A stretch of DNA of 64,000 bases, taken from positions 1-64,000 of the forward strand of contig CACXKA010000013.1 of assembly GCA_902768125.1 (NCBI GenBank). The letters run 5' to 3'. The translations under genes were made by a program, and so were the position numbers. Position 1 is the stretch's first letter. Each line of letters starts with the position of its first letter. Of this stretch, positions 49,652-59,662 are shown piece by piece. Under the pieces are notes generated by a model. It did no database searches, had not been told where the DNA came from, and saw only the letters and a program-made list of their open reading frames with translations. Origin of the DNA: an uncultured Bacteroidales bacterium (GTDB taxonomy: Bacteria > Bacteroidota > Bacteroidia > Bacteroidales > Bacteroidaceae).

Positions 49652-50512
49652 TTAGTGTATTATATTAAGCATGATTGTATAGACATAGACGACTGCCGCC
49701 GGAATGGCAAGCAGTGAACTATCAAAGCGATCGAGCATGCCGCCATGCCCCGGAAGGATGTTGCCAGAGTCTTTGATGCCCACGCGGCGCTTGAGCAACG
49801 ACTCCACAAGGTCGCCCCAGGTGCCGAAGAGGACGGTGAGCACGGCAAGACCTGCCCAGAGAATGCGGGAGGTGATGTCGGGAAGCGTCTCGGCAAAGGG
49901 AACGAAACTGGCAATGACTTGTGACGCCACGACTGCTGTGAGCCCACCGCCGATGCTGCCTTCCCACGACTTGTGGGGAGAGATGCGCGGGAAGAGGTGG
50001 TGCTTGCCCAGCCATGAACCGAAAAGATAGGCGCCCGTGTCGCTTGCCCACAGGAAGATGAACAAGGAGAGGGCGTACCAGTAGTAGTAAGTCACCCCTG
50101 CTGGAGTGCTGATGAAGCACAGGGTGTTCAGGGATGCGAATGGCAGGGCGATGTAGAGCTGTGCCATGAAGGTCATGCCCCAGTTCTGGATGTTGTCGGG
50201 GCGGTCGAAGTATAGTTCAGATACCAGCAGGTAAATGATGGAAATGAGGTAGGGGATGAACACCTCTGCCCCCATGATGTTGGTGTTGAATGCCCACACC
50301 GCCACAAACAGGTAGGCTGCTGCAACGGTGGTGATGAAACGGTTGACATGCAAGTGCATGTGACGATTGGCAATCGTAGTGAACTCCCACACCGTCAGGG
50401 CTGTGATGACCGTGAACAGGAGCAAGAGAGAGTAGGGGTTGAACACGATTCCGCCCACAAGGACGATGACGAACAGTGCACCCGTGATGGCACGTATGAT
50501 CAAATTCTTCAC
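49652..50512 (-). CDS. cdsA: Phosphatidate cytidylyltransferase
   Basis: 286 residues. Makes CDP-diacylglycerol, precursor of phospholipids, in the inner membrane. Eight or so hydrophobic segments, and the C-terminal CDP-alcohol signature SLLKRRVGIKDSGNILPGHGGMLDRFDS (residues ~238-265) with its conserved Lys, Asp and Gly residues. FISTPAGVTYYYWYALSLFIFLWASDTGAYLFGSWLGKHHLFPRISPHKSWEGSIGG is family-typical. Between ftsH (11-bp gap) and the DUF349 gene. Confidence 0.92.
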   Translation of the reverse strand: MKNLIIRAITGALFVIVLVGGIVFNPYSLLLLFTVITALTVWEFTTIANRHMHLHVNRFITTVAAAYLFVAVWAFNTNIMGAEVFIPYLISIIYLLVSELYFDRPDNIQNWGMTFMAQLYIALPFASLNTLCFISTPAGVTYYYWYALSLFIFLWASDTGAYLFGSWLGKHHLFPRISPHKSWEGSIGGGLTAVVASQVIASFVPFAETLPDITSRILWAGLAVLTVLFGTWGDLVESLLKRRVGIKDSGNILPGHGGMLDRFDSSLLAIPAAVVYVYTIMLNIIH

Positions 50513-50523
50513 GTTTCTTTTCT

Positions 50524-52638
50524 TTAGGTTTTGTCTGTTTCAGGTGATGGTTCTGGGGAAGGATTCTCAGCAGCCTGTCCCGCTTCTTTTGCTTTCTCAG
50601 CCTTCTCTAAGACTGCCTGCACGATCTTCTGACGGATGATTTCCTCGTTCTCCTTCTTGTGGTCGGTGGCGTCAGTGGGCTGTTCCTCCTCGCCGTCCTT
50701 GTTCTCGGCATTGGCAGCCAGGATTTCATCGGTGCGTGAAGTCCATGGACGCTTGCCAAAGATTTCTTCGAGGTCCTCAGCAAAGATGACTTCCTTCTCG
50801 ATGAGTCGCTGAGCGAGCTGTGCATGACCGTCCTTGTGCTCCAGAAGCACTTTCTTGGCACGCTCGTACTCGCTGGCGATGAGGCGACGCACCTCCTCGT
50901 CGATGGTCTCGGCGGTCTTGTCGCTGTAGGGCTTGCTGAATTGATATTCCTGATTGTCGTAGTAGCAGAGGTTAGGAAGCTTCTCGCCCATACCGGCATA
51001 GGCAATCATGCCGTAAGCCCGTTTGGTCACCTTCTCCAAGTCGTTCATGGCTCCCGTGGAGATGCGTCCCGTGAACAGTTCCTCAGCAGCACGTCCACCC
51101 AATGTGGCGCAAATCTCGTCGAGTATCTCCTCCTTGGTGGAAATCTGACGCTCCTCAGGCATGTACCAGGCAGCACCAAGGGCTTGACCACGCGGTACGA
51201 TGGTGACCTTCACCAGTGGGTTGGCATATTCGAGGAACCACGAAATGGTGGCATGACCTGCCTCGTGAAGGGCAATGGTGCGCTTCTCATTGGCTGTGAG
51301 TAGCTTGGTCTTCTTCTCCAAACCGCCGATAATACGGTCAACGGCATCGAGGAAACATTGCTTGTCCACCCACTCCTTGTTGTTGCGGGCAGCGATGAGG
51401 GCAGCCTCGTTGCAGACATTGGCGATGTCGGCACCCGAGAAGCCCGGTGTCTGACGTGCCAACTGAGCCACCTCCACGGTCTCGTCAATCTTGAGTGGTT
51501 TCAGATGCACCATGAAAATCTCCTTGCGCTCGTTCAGGTCGGGGAGATCCACGTGTATCTGGCGGTCGAAACGTCCTGCACGGAGCAATGCCTTGTCGAG
51601 GATGTCGGCGCGGTTGGTGGCTGCCATGATGATGATACCGCTGTTGGTACCGAAGCCGTCCATCTCGGTCAGCAACTGGTTGAGGGTGCTTTCACGCTCG
51701 TCGTTGCCACCCATGGCTGCGGTCTTGCTGCGGGCACGACCGATGGCGTCAATCTCATCGATGAAGATGATGCATGGTGCCTTTGCCTTTGCCTGCTGGA
51801 ACAGGTCGCGAACACGGCTGGCTCCCACACCCACGAACATCTCCACGAACTCGGAACCTGACAGGGAGAAGAAGGGTACGCCAGCCTCTCCTGCCACCGC
51901 TTTTGCCAATAAGGTCTTACCCGTTCCCGGAGGTCCCACGAGGAGTGCTCCCTTCGGGATCTTACCACCGAGGTTGGTGTACTTCTCAGGCTTTTTCAGG
52001 AAATCGACAATCTCCTGAACCTCCTGCTTGGCACCCGCCTGACCAGCCACATCCTTGAAGGTGATCTGGGGTGAGTTTTTGTCGTCTTTCTCAAAGAGCT
52101 GGGCTTTGGACTTGCCTACGGAAAAGATGCCGCCAGCACCGCCCATGAAGCCTCCGCCTCCGATTCCCCTCATGATGAAAATCCAGATGAGGATGATGAT
52201 GACGAGTGGAGCGAAGTTCCATAAGAGGTTAGAAATGAAGTCATTATCACGTTCGTATGAAACCTTTCCTGTAAAGTTTCCCTCTTTGTTCTGCTCGTCA
52301 AGGTAGCTCTCCAAATTGTCGATGGAACCAAACTCCACCTTGATGCGGGCAGGCTTCTTGTTCTTGTTGACGGCACCATACACCTGCTTCTCATACTTGG
52401 AGTTGATGGCAAGCGTGAGGGTGTTGTTGTCTTTGTTGACGGTCACGTCAGCCACATAGCCCTTGGTCACAAAATCCTTAAAAGTGGTGTAATCCACGCT
52501 GCGTGAAGCAGAGGTGTCGTGTCGTGTGAAAATCATGAATGCCAATCCTGCAATGAGCAAGATGTAGAGCCACGTGAAGTTGAAGCGTGGCTTTTGCATT
52601 CTGTTGTTGCTGTTATTGTTGTTATTGTTTGTATTCAT
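50524..52638 (-). CDS. ftsH: ATP-dependent zinc metalloprotease FtsH
   Basis: 704 residues. Membrane AAA+ protease for quality control of membrane proteins. Asn-rich N-terminus ([14 protein letters not shown]), membrane segments at ~22-40 and ~137-155 with an extracytoplasmic domain between, Walker [14 protein letters not shown], Walker [13 protein letters not shown]-like [22 protein letters not shown], and zinc site [13 protein letters not shown]. The C-terminal ~60 residues are rich in Glu, Lys and Pro. The gene begins 6 bp after rsfS. Confidence 0.95.
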   Translation of the reverse strand: MNTNNNNNNSNNRMQKPRFNFTWLYILLIAGLAFMIFTRHDTSASRSVDYTTFKDFVTKGYVADVTVNKDNNTLTLAINSKYEKQVYGAVNKNKKPARIKVEFGSIDNLESYLDEQNKEGNFTGKVSYERDNDFISNLLWNFAPLVIIILIWIFIMRGIGGGGFMGGAGGIFSVGKSKAQLFEKDDKNSPQITFKDVAGQAGAKQEVQEIVDFLKKPEKYTNLGGKIPKGALLVGPPGTGKTLLAKAVAGEAGVPFFSLSGSEFVEMFVGVGASRVRDLFQQAKAKAPCIIFIDEIDAIGRARSKTAAMGGNDERESTLNQLLTEMDGFGTNSGIIIMAATNRADILDKALLRAGRFDRQIHVDLPDLNERKEIFMVHLKPLKIDETVEVAQLARQTPGFSGADIANVCNEAALIAARNNKEWVDKQCFLDAVDRIIGGLEKKTKLLTANEKRTIALHEAGHATISWFLEYANPLVKVTIVPRGQALGAAWYMPEERQISTKEEILDEICATLGGRAAEELFTGRISTGAMNDLEKVTKRAYGMIAYAGMGEKLPNLCYYDNQEYQFSKPYSDKTAETIDEEVRRLIASEYERAKKVLLEHKDGHAQLAQRLIEKEVIFAEDLEEIFGKRPWTSRTDEILAANAENKDGEEEQPTDATDHKKENEEIIRQKIVQAVLEKAEKAKEAGQAAENPSPEPSPETDKT

Positions 52639-52644
52639 GTCTCG

Positions 52645-53004
52645 TTAGTCAATGTCTGGAATGTCTGTGATTTCGGCATCTTCCCAAAGGTTGTCCACAT
52701 CGTAGAACTCGCGTGCATCGGGCACGAAGATGTGCACGACCACGTCGATGTAGTCGATGGCAACCCAGAGATTGTTTCTTGTGCCGTCCACTGCCGATGG
52801 ACGTGCTTTCTGTTCCTTGCGGGTGAAATCTCGCACGGATTCTGTGATGGCTGCCACCTGACTGGGCGAATTACCTTCGCCGATGACCAGATATTTAGTG
52901 ATGGTGTCGTCAATGCCTTCGAGGTTGACTACACGGATTTTCTTTCCTTTCTTCTCTTGAATGCCTGCAATGCAGGACTTTACCAACTTTTCGGTTTCTG
53001 TCAT
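52645..53004 (-). CDS. rsfS: Ribosomal silencing factor RsfS
   Basis: 119 residues, typical size. Binds ribosomal protein L14 and prevents subunit joining in starvation. Family motif: YLVIGEGNSPSQVAAITESV, then VDGTRNNLWVAIDYIDVVVHIFVPDAREFYDVDNLWEDAE (~75-112). It lies between lptB (17-bp gap) and ftsH (6 bp). Confidence 0.93.
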   Translation of the reverse strand: MTETEKLVKSCIAGIQEKKGKKIRVVNLEGIDDTITKYLVIGEGNSPSQVAAITESVRDFTRKEQKARPSAVDGTRNNLWVAIDYIDVVVHIFVPDAREFYDVDNLWEDAEITDIPDID

Positions 53005-53021
53005 TTATTATAATATGTGTG

Positions 53022-53870
53022 TTAATTTTCTTCTAATTCGCGTTTCTTCTTCTCTTCAATCATTTGGAAGTCTTTGGGACGCAACACGAAGTTGCTGCCG
53101 AGGTACTTCTCCTTGACAATGACGTTGCTTGCCAGTTCGGGGGGCGTTCCCTTGAAGAGGATGCGACCCTCAAAGAGCAAATAGGCACGGTCTGTGATGC
53201 AAAGCGTCTCCTGCACGTTGTGGTCGGTGATGAGGATGCCGATGTTGCGGTCTTTCAGCTTCCACACCACATACTGGATGTCCTCCACAGCGATGGGGTC
53301 GACACCGGCAAAAGGTTCGTCGAGCATGATGAACTTCGGGTCGATGGCCAAGCAGCGCGCAATCTCGCAACGTCTTCTTTCACCTCCTGAGAGCTGGTTT
53401 CCTCTGTTCTTCCTCACTTTCTGCAAGTTGAACTCGTCAAGCAACCTCTCCAAATGCTCCCGTTGCTCCTCTGTCGATTTGTATTTCATCTCCAACACCG
53501 TCATGATGTTGTCCTCCACGCTCATGGTGCGGAACACGCTTGCCTCCTGTGCCAGATAGCCCACACCCTTCTTTGCACGCGTCGAAACAGGGTCTTTGGT
53601 GATTTCTTGGTCGTTGATGAACACCTGACCGCTGTTGGGCACCACCAATCCTGTCGTCATGTAGAACGAAGTGGTCTTTCCTGCTCCGTTAGGTCCTAAC
53701 AACCCGACGATTTCTCCTTGTCGCACACTAATGGACACGTTGTTTGCCACTGTGCGCTTTCCGTATGTCTTGACCAGGTTGCGAGTGTAGAGCGTGTTCC
53801 GTTCTTCGGAAAACTCTGGTATGTTCTCGTCACCTGCATTCGTGGTTACAGATATGTTTTTTAACTCCAT
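53022..53870 (-). CDS. lptB: LPS export ABC transporter ATP-binding protein
   Basis: 282 residues. ATPase that drives LPS transport from the inner membrane with LptF/LptG. Walker A GLLGPNGAGKTTSFYM (~58), Q-loop YLAQEASVFR, signature LSGGERRRCEIAR, Walker B FIMLDEPFAGVDP, H-loop ITDHNVQETL. The first ~25 residues (ELKNISVTTNAGDENIPEF) extend beyond most LptB proteins. A -7 box TACTTTTG lies 18 bp upstream. It heads the five-gene minus-strand operon. Confidence 0.93.
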   Translation of the reverse strand: MELKNISVTTNAGDENIPEFSEERNTLYTRNLVKTYGKRTVANNVSISVRQGEIVGLLGPNGAGKTTSFYMTTGLVVPNSGQVFINDQEITKDPVSTRAKKGVGYLAQEASVFRTMSVEDNIMTVLEMKYKSTEEQREHLERLLDEFNLQKVRKNRGNQLSGGERRRCEIARCLAIDPKFIMLDEPFAGVDPIAVEDIQYVVWKLKDRNIGILITDHNVQETLCITDRAYLLFEGRILFKGTPPELASNVIVKEKYLGSNFVLRPKDFQMIEEKKKRELEEN

Positions 53871-53888
53871 AAGTTGTCAAATTAGTTA

Positions 53889-53896
53889 CAAAAGTA
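53889..53896 (-). promoter_or_regulatory. -7 element of the lptB-rsfS-ftsH-cdsA-DUF349 operon
   Basis: TACTTTTG on the minus strand, 18 bp before the lptB start. Confidence 0.6.
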
Positions 53897-53970
53897 CGAA
53901 TTGTTTGTTGATTAGGCGCTTTCTGAAAGGAAAAACTATGTTAAAAGCCGTTCTTTTGAACAAAAATGAC

Positions 53971-53978
53971 TAATTTTG
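53971..53978 (+). promoter_or_regulatory. -7 element of mlaE-mlaF-topB
   Basis: TAATTTTG, 42 bp before the GTG start of mlaE. Confidence 0.5.
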
Positions 53979-54020
53979 CCAAGATTTTGCTATTTATAAA
54001 TCATTAAAGTAATAATAGAA

Positions 54021-54767
54021 GTGCTATCAATCAAGAGTGGATTAACCCATTTGGGTAAGTATGTATTGTTGATGGGTCGTGTGCTGACACAACCCGACAG
54101 ATGGAGAATGTTCTTCAAGCAATATGTGACGGAGATGTATCAATTGGGATACAATTCCATCGGCATTGTGCTCATCATCTCCTTCTTCATCGGAGCCGTC
54201 ATTTGTCTCCAGATCAAACTGAACATTCAAAGTCCTTGGATGCCCCGCATGGTGGTGGGCTACACGACGCGTGAGATCATGTTGCTGGAGTTCTCGTCGA
54301 GTATTATGTGTCTGATTCTTGCTGGTAAGGTGGGTTCGAACATTGCATCGGAGATTGGCACCATGCGCATCACGCAACAGATAGATGCGCTTGACATTAT
54401 GGGTGTCAACTCTGCCAATTACCTCATTCTTCCCAAGATTGTGGGATTGATGACTATCATGCCGATCTTGGTGACATTGAGTGTGACGGCAGGTATTTTA
54501 GGTGCCTATGCCACCTCGCTGATGGGAACGACCACGGTGCCAGAACTGGACGAGGGTTTCCGATACCAGTTTAACCAATGGTTCTTCTGGTGTGGTATGA
54601 TCAAGGCGGTGGTCTATGGCTTTATTATCACCAGTGTCTCAGCCTATAAGGGCTACACGGTGGAAGGTGGTAGTGTGGAAGTGGGTGTGTCGAGCACCGA
54701 TGCCGTTGTCACCAGTAGTATTTTGATTCTCTTTTCCGATATTTTCTTGACAAACATGCTGACATGA
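54021..54767 (+). CDS. mlaE: MlaE-family ABC transporter permease
   Basis: 248 residues with a GTG start (54021). Inner-membrane permease for phospholipid trafficking between membranes. Five or so hydrophobic segments (for example IGIVLIISFFIGAVICLQ, MCLILAGKVGSNIASEIGTM, IVGLMTIMPILVTLSVTAGILGAY). EIGTMRITQQIDALDIMGVN is the conserved cytoplasmic coupling segment. mlaF overlaps the stop by 4 bp. No MlaD (MCE domain) gene is adjacent in this window. Confidence 0.88.
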   Translation: MLSIKSGLTHLGKYVLLMGRVLTQPDRWRMFFKQYVTEMYQLGYNSIGIVLIISFFIGAVICLQIKLNIQSPWMPRMVVGYTTREIMLLEFSSSIMCLILAGKVGSNIASEIGTMRITQQIDALDIMGVNSANYLILPKIVGLMTIMPILVTLSVTAGILGAYATSLMGTTTVPELDEGFRYQFNQWFFWCGMIKAVVYGFIITSVSAYKGYTVEGGSVEVGVSSTDAVVTSSILILFSDIFLTNMLT

Positions 54768-55531
54768 TAAAAGTAGAACACTTATATAAGAGTTTTGAAG
54801 ACAAGGAAGTGTTGCAAGACATCAATGCAACGTTCCGTGATGGCGAGGTCAACCTCATCATCGGTCAGAGTGGTAGCGGTAAGACGGTGCTGATGAAGAA
54901 CATCGTGGGCTTGCTCACACCCACAAAGGGAAGTATCTTTTATGATGACCGCGACTTTGTGTCCTTGTCGAAGAAGGAGAAGATTTTGCTTCGCCGCGAG
55001 ATGGGCATGATTTTCCAGAGTGCTGCGCTGTTCGATTCCATGTCGGTGTTGGACAATGTCATGTTCCCATTGAATATGTTTTCGTATGATGCTTACGAAG
55101 ATCGTAAACGTCGTGCGCTCGATTGTTTGGCGCGAGTGAACCTTCAAGGTGCAGAAAATAAGTTCCCTGGTGAAATCTCTGGTGGTATGCAGAAGCGTGT
55201 GGCGATTGCACGAGCAATCGTCTTGCAACCGAAATATCTCTTCTGCGATGAACCGAACTCAGGTCTTGACCCCAAAACGAGCATCGTGATTGACGAACTC
55301 ATTGCGGGTATCACCCATGAGGATAAAATCACCACCATCGTCAACACCCACGACATGAACTCCGTGATGGGCATTGGCGAGAACATTACCTTCATCTGTG
55401 AGGGACGTGCCGAGTGGCAAGGCAACAACAAAGAGATTATGGATGCCACCAATAAGAAACTGGAAGACTTTATTTTTGCCAGCGATATTCTGCGTCAGGC
55501 AAAGGAACTGCACGACCAACAGAAGAAGTAA
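54764..55531 (+). CDS. mlaF: MlaF-family ABC transporter ATP-binding protein
   Basis: 255 residues. ATPase partner of the permease above. Walker A IGQSGSGKTVLMKN, signature ISGGMQKRVAIARA, Walker B YLFCDEPNSGLDP, H-loop VNTHDMNSVM. Starts ATGA over the mlaE stop and its own stop overlaps the topB start by one base. Confidence 0.9.
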   Translation: MIKVEHLYKSFEDKEVLQDINATFRDGEVNLIIGQSGSGKTVLMKNIVGLLTPTKGSIFYDDRDFVSLSKKEKILLRREMGMIFQSAALFDSMSVLDNVMFPLNMFSYDAYEDRKRRALDCLARVNLQGAENKFPGEISGGMQKRVAIARAIVLQPKYLFCDEPNSGLDPKTSIVIDELIAGITHEDKITTIVNTHDMNSVMGIGENITFICEGRAEWQGNNKEIMDATNKKLEDFIFASDILRQAKELHDQQKK

Positions 55532-57708
55532 TGATTGTTTGTATTGCAGAGAAACCGAGTGTGGCACGTGACATTGCCAATGTGTTGGGTGCCCGCGACA
55601 TGAAGCAAGGCTACATTGAAGGCAACGGCTATCAGGTCACTTGGACGTTTGGACACTTGTGCGAACTGAAAGAGCCTGATGAGTATAACCCTCGTTGGAA
55701 GCGTTGGGATTTATGGGACCTCCCCATGATTCCTCCGCGTTTTGGTATTCGTCTGAAGAACGATGATGGCGTGCAGCGTCAGTTTGCCACGATTGAAAAA
55801 CTCATGCAGGCGGCAGATGGTATCATCAATTGTGGTGATGCTGGGCAGGAAGGTGAGTTGATTCAGCGTTGGGTCATGCAGAAGGCTGGGGCGAAGTGTC
55901 CAGTCAAACGACTCTGGATATCTTCTTTGACAGAAGAAGCAATTCGGGAGGGTTTCAATAACCTGAAAGACCAAATCGAATATCAGTCACTTTACGAGGC
56001 TGGACTTTGTCGTGCTATTGGTGACTGGACACTTGGCATGAACGCCACCCGCCTTTACACCCTCAAATATGGACAACAGAAACAAGTGCTCTCCATTGGT
56101 CGTGTGCAGACACCCACATTGGCATTGATTGTGCGTCGCCAACAGGAGATAGAGAGTTTTGTGCCCAAGCAAAGTTGGGTGCTCTCCACCCTTTATCGCG
56201 ATACCAAATTCACCGCCATTGCCCATGATGAAGAAGCAGAGGCAGAGGATGCTGCAGAGGTGAAAGCAGCAGCTGAACAAGGTAAAACAATCAAGAGTAA
56301 AGGACCTATTTTCAGACAAATAGAATATTTAACTGAAGCAGAAGGTCAAGCGGTGCTTCAATCTATTGAGGGACAACCTTTCAAGGTGACTGACATCCAG
56401 AAGAAGAAAGGGGTGGAGGCTCCGCCACGACTTTATGACTTGACTTCCTTACAGGTGGATTGCAACCGTAAATTCGGTTATTCTGCTGAACAGACCTTGC
56501 AACTTATCCAGAGTCTCTACGAAAAGAAATTCACTACTTATCCGCGTGTTGACACCACTTTCCTAAGTGATGATATCTATGCCAAGTGTCCCCAGACGCT
56601 TCGTGGTTTGAAAGGTTATGAGCAATTCACGCAACCGCTGGAAGGAAAACCATTGCCGAAATCGAAGAAAGTCTTTGACTCTTCCAAAGTGACGGATCAC
56701 CACGCCATTATCCCTACAGGTGTGCCAGCCATCAGTCTCACTGATATGGAACGTCGTGTGTACGACTTGGTGACTCGTGCCTTCATCGCCGTGTTCTATC
56801 CTGATTGCAAGTTCGAGACCACAACTGTTTTTGGAGAAGTGAAGCCCGAAACGATGGATGCTGTTCTTTTCCGAACGAGTGGGCGAGTCATTCTTGATGA
56901 AGGATGGAAAGTGATTTATAAGAAGAATGCCGCTGAAAATGTTGATGATGATGAAAATGGTGGTGCTGACGATGATCGTTCACTCCCTGCTTTCCAGAAA
57001 GGCGAGAGTGGTCCTCATGTTCCTATGCTGTCTGAAAAATGGACACAACCTCCTAAGCCCTATACAGAAGCGACTTTGCTTCGTGCGATGGAGACTGCTG
57101 GCAAGTTTGTCGATAACGAAGAACTTCGTGATGCCATGAAGGAGAACGGCATTGGTCGTCCTTCCACTCGTGCTGCCATCATCGAAACCCTCTTCAAGCG
57201 TCGCTACATCCGCAAGGAACGCAAAAGCCTCGTGGCGACTCCAACGGGTGTTGAACTCATCGGCATCATCCACGAGGAACTCCTTAAAAGTGCTGAACTC
57301 ACAGGTATCTGGGAAAAGAAGCTTCGTGAGATAGAGAAGAAGCAATACGATGCTCCGACCTTCATTGAGGAACTGAAGCAGATGGTCACCGACCTCATCA
57401 ACCAAGTGCGTAACGACAATTCCAACCGTCATGTTGCCATCACCACGGAAGAGGATTTGAAGAAGAAGGCGAAGAAGGTGGCTCCCACCAATGCTCCTGC
57501 AGGTTTCCAACCTCAGAAGAAGTCCGCACCCAAGAAGGCACCCAAGAAAACCACGGAGGAAGTCAAAGCCACCCATAATCCCGATGAAATCATTGGTATG
57601 CCTTGTCCTATCTGCCACGAGGGGCACATCATCAAGGGTAAAACGGCTTATGGTTGTTCCCGTTGGAAGGAAGGTTGTACGTATCGGCTTCCCTTCGAAC
57701 AAGCATAG
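55531..57708 (+). CDS. topB: DNA topoisomerase III
   Basis: 725 residues. Type IA topoisomerase for decatenation. The TOPRIM domain starts MIVCIAEKPSVARDIA; its acidic motif reads GDAGQEGELIQRW where most have DxDREGE. The active tyrosine is in KFTTYPRVDTTFLSDDIY (~residue 337), and GIGRPSTRAAIIETLFKRRYI is a type IA signature. The C-terminus has a lysine-rich stretch and one C4 zinc ribbon (CPICHEGHIIKGKTAYGC). It is coupled to mlaF by overlapping TAATG. Confidence 0.92.
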   Translation: MIVCIAEKPSVARDIANVLGARDMKQGYIEGNGYQVTWTFGHLCELKEPDEYNPRWKRWDLWDLPMIPPRFGIRLKNDDGVQRQFATIEKLMQAADGIINCGDAGQEGELIQRWVMQKAGAKCPVKRLWISSLTEEAIREGFNNLKDQIEYQSLYEAGLCRAIGDWTLGMNATRLYTLKYGQQKQVLSIGRVQTPTLALIVRRQQEIESFVPKQSWVLSTLYRDTKFTAIAHDEEAEAEDAAEVKAAAEQGKTIKSKGPIFRQIEYLTEAEGQAVLQSIEGQPFKVTDIQKKKGVEAPPRLYDLTSLQVDCNRKFGYSAEQTLQLIQSLYEKKFTTYPRVDTTFLSDDIYAKCPQTLRGLKGYEQFTQPLEGKPLPKSKKVFDSSKVTDHHAIIPTGVPAISLTDMERRVYDLVTRAFIAVFYPDCKFETTTVFGEVKPETMDAVLFRTSGRVILDEGWKVIYKKNAAENVDDDENGGADDDRSLPAFQKGESGPHVPMLSEKWTQPPKPYTEATLLRAMETAGKFVDNEELRDAMKENGIGRPSTRAAIIETLFKRRYIRKERKSLVATPTGVELIGIIHEELLKSAELTGIWEKKLREIEKKQYDAPTFIEELKQMVTDLINQVRNDNSNRHVAITTEEDLKKKAKKVAPTNAPAGFQPQKKSAPKKAPKKTTEEVKATHNPDEIIGMPCPICHEGHIIKGKTAYGCSRWKEGCTYRLPFEQA

Positions 57709-57785
57709 TGCATGGTGAATATTGGAAAAAAGTAGAAAAAGGCAAAAAATGCAACTGCTTTCCGCATTACTTTATCATTTTTTCG

Positions 57786-57793
57786 TATCTTTG
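57786..57793 (+). promoter_or_regulatory. -7 element of the GH43 gene
   Basis: TATCTTTG, 67 bp before the ATG at 57860. Confidence 0.65.
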
Positions 57794-57859
57794 CACCGAT
57801 ATTACAATCCATATCACAAATACAAAAACCTATATCACTAATAATTACATTAATCGATT

Positions 57860-59464
57860 ATGAAGTATTCTGTACTTAAAACCTTGACTATTGCCGCATT
57901 GCTCTTCCCTTTTGCGCTGACGATGCAGGCTCAAAATGATGAAAAGATCCAAAACCCCATGTTGTGGGCAGACGTGCCTGACCCTGATGTCATTCGCGTT
58001 GGCGACACTTTCTATTTGGTTTCTACAACGATGCACTTGATGCCTGGTGCTCCAGTGATGGCGTCGAAAGACTTGAAAAACTGGGAGACCGTGGGCTATA
58101 TCTTTGATAAATTGACGGACTCTCCGAAGTACGATATGCAGGAGGGTACGGTATATGGTCGTGGTCAGTGGGCTACCTCTCTGAAGTATCATGATGGTAA
58201 GTTCTGGGCTTTGCTCGCACCTAATGAGTCAGGTCCTATGGGTGACACTTATATTTTCACGGCACCAAAGGCAGAGGGTCCATGGACGATTCATGCTCGT
58301 CTTCGCCATTTCCATGATGCCACTTTGTTTTTCGATGACGATGGTACACCCTATGTGTTCTTTGGAACAGGTGAGATGTGTCAGCTGACACGTGACCTGA
58401 AGGGTGTTGTCGAGGGTAGCCTCCGTCATTATTTCCAGCGTGAGGAAGACGAGCGTGGTTTGTTGGAAGGTACCCGTGTTGTCAAGCACAACGGCACCTA
58501 CTATGCCCAACTCATCAGCCATGTTTACGCTCCAGGTCGTCATCGTCGTGAGGTCTGCTACCGCACGAAGGACTTGAAGGGTACTTGGGAGAAGAACGTC
58601 ATTCTGGAAAGCGACTTTGGTGGTTTCTCTTATTTGGCACAAGGCACAATCGTTGACACAGAAGAAGGTGACTGGTATGGTATTATGTTCCAAGATCGTG
58701 GTGGTGTGGGTCGTGTGCTCACTCTTTCACCTGTCCGCTGGATTGATGGTTGGCCCATGTTGGGTGATGAGAACGGCAAGGTGCCAGACGTGATGCGTCC
58801 ATACAAGAGTGGACAGCCTGTCAAGAAAATCGTGTGCGAAGACGATTTCTCTGGTGAGAAGCTCGGCTTGCATTGGCAATGGAACCACAATCCTATCGAC
58901 GATGCATGGAGTCTCAAGGAACGCCCAGGTTTCTTGCGTCTGAAGACCAACCGTGTGGTGCCCAATCTCTATCTGGCTCCTAACACGCTGACGCAGCGTA
59001 TGTTTGGTCCAACTTGCAGTGGTGTTGTCTGCATCGATTATTCAAAGATGAAGGATGGTGACTGTGCTGGTTTCTGTGCTTTCAATGGTGACACGGGTGC
59101 GATGACCATCAAGTGCTCAGGTAAGAATTTCTCTTTGGAGATGAGTGAGCAGAACGTCAGTCTTACAGATCGCGAGAAAGCAGTTACTAAAGTGGACGAG
59201 AAGGTGGTTGAGACTGTGACTCTTTCTTCCAAGTCAAAGAAAATCTGGTTGCGCATTGATGGTGACTTCCAGCCAGGTCATAACGACGCAGCCAACTTCT
59301 ACTATAGCTATGACGGTCAGGAGTGGACTCAGATTGGTTCTAAGAACTATCGTATGATTTTTGACTATCGTCGATTCTTCATGGGTTCCAAGTTTGCCAT
59401 CTTCAACTATGCAACCAAGAAAGCCGGTGGCTATATTGACGTGGATGAATTCAAATTGCCTTAA
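57860..59464 (+). CDS. Glycoside hydrolase family 43 protein
   Basis: 534 residues. Signal peptide MKYSVLKTLTIAALLFPFALTMQAQ. The N-terminal five-blade beta-propeller (~30-320) shows the catalytic base in WADVPDPDVIRVGDTFYLVSTT, the pKa-modulating Asp in HDATLFFDDDGTPYVFFG and the general acid in LLEGTRVVKHNGTYY. A C-terminal beta-sandwich (~325-534) as in beta-xylosidase/arabinofuranosidase-type enzymes follows. It degrades plant hemicellulose side chains or xylo-oligosaccharides; exact specificity is unknown. It is alone, without a SusCD pair, between topB and a terminator. Confidence 0.88.
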   Translation: MKYSVLKTLTIAALLFPFALTMQAQNDEKIQNPMLWADVPDPDVIRVGDTFYLVSTTMHLMPGAPVMASKDLKNWETVGYIFDKLTDSPKYDMQEGTVYGRGQWATSLKYHDGKFWALLAPNESGPMGDTYIFTAPKAEGPWTIHARLRHFHDATLFFDDDGTPYVFFGTGEMCQLTRDLKGVVEGSLRHYFQREEDERGLLEGTRVVKHNGTYYAQLISHVYAPGRHRREVCYRTKDLKGTWEKNVILESDFGGFSYLAQGTIVDTEEGDWYGIMFQDRGGVGRVLTLSPVRWIDGWPMLGDENGKVPDVMRPYKSGQPVKKIVCEDDFSGEKLGLHWQWNHNPIDDAWSLKERPGFLRLKTNRVVPNLYLAPNTLTQRMFGPTCSGVVCIDYSKMKDGDCAGFCAFNGDTGAMTIKCSGKNFSLEMSEQNVSLTDREKAVTKVDEKVVETVTLSSKSKKIWLRIDGDFQPGHNDAANFYYSYDGQEWTQIGSKNYRMIFDYRRFFMGSKFAIFNYATKKAGGYIDVDEFKLP

Positions 59465-59491
59465 AGGTTGAACATACCCCAATACATGATA

Positions 59492-59526
59492 GGAGGGATT
59501 GCATTTCACAAGGATGCAGTCCCTCC
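59492..59526 (+). terminator. Terminator of the GH43 gene
   Basis: GGAGGGATTGCA pairs with TGCAGTCCCTCC (one mismatch) followed by TTCTT. Confidence 0.8.
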
Positions 59527-59608
59527 TTCTTGATGGTGAAGAGGATGTCTTTTCAATGGCGATGGAGATATTATTGAATTGATTCATTGAAGGTTCAAAA
59601 ACAATTCG

Positions 59609-59616
59609 TACCTTTG
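59609..59616 (+). promoter_or_regulatory. -7 element of the Nudix gene
   Basis: TACCTTTG directly before the ATG at 59621, so that ATG would be on a leaderless transcript. Confidence 0.65.
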
Positions 59617-59662
59617 CACCATGAAAAGTGTGCTGAGGATAGGAATTGATGGAACGAGATTT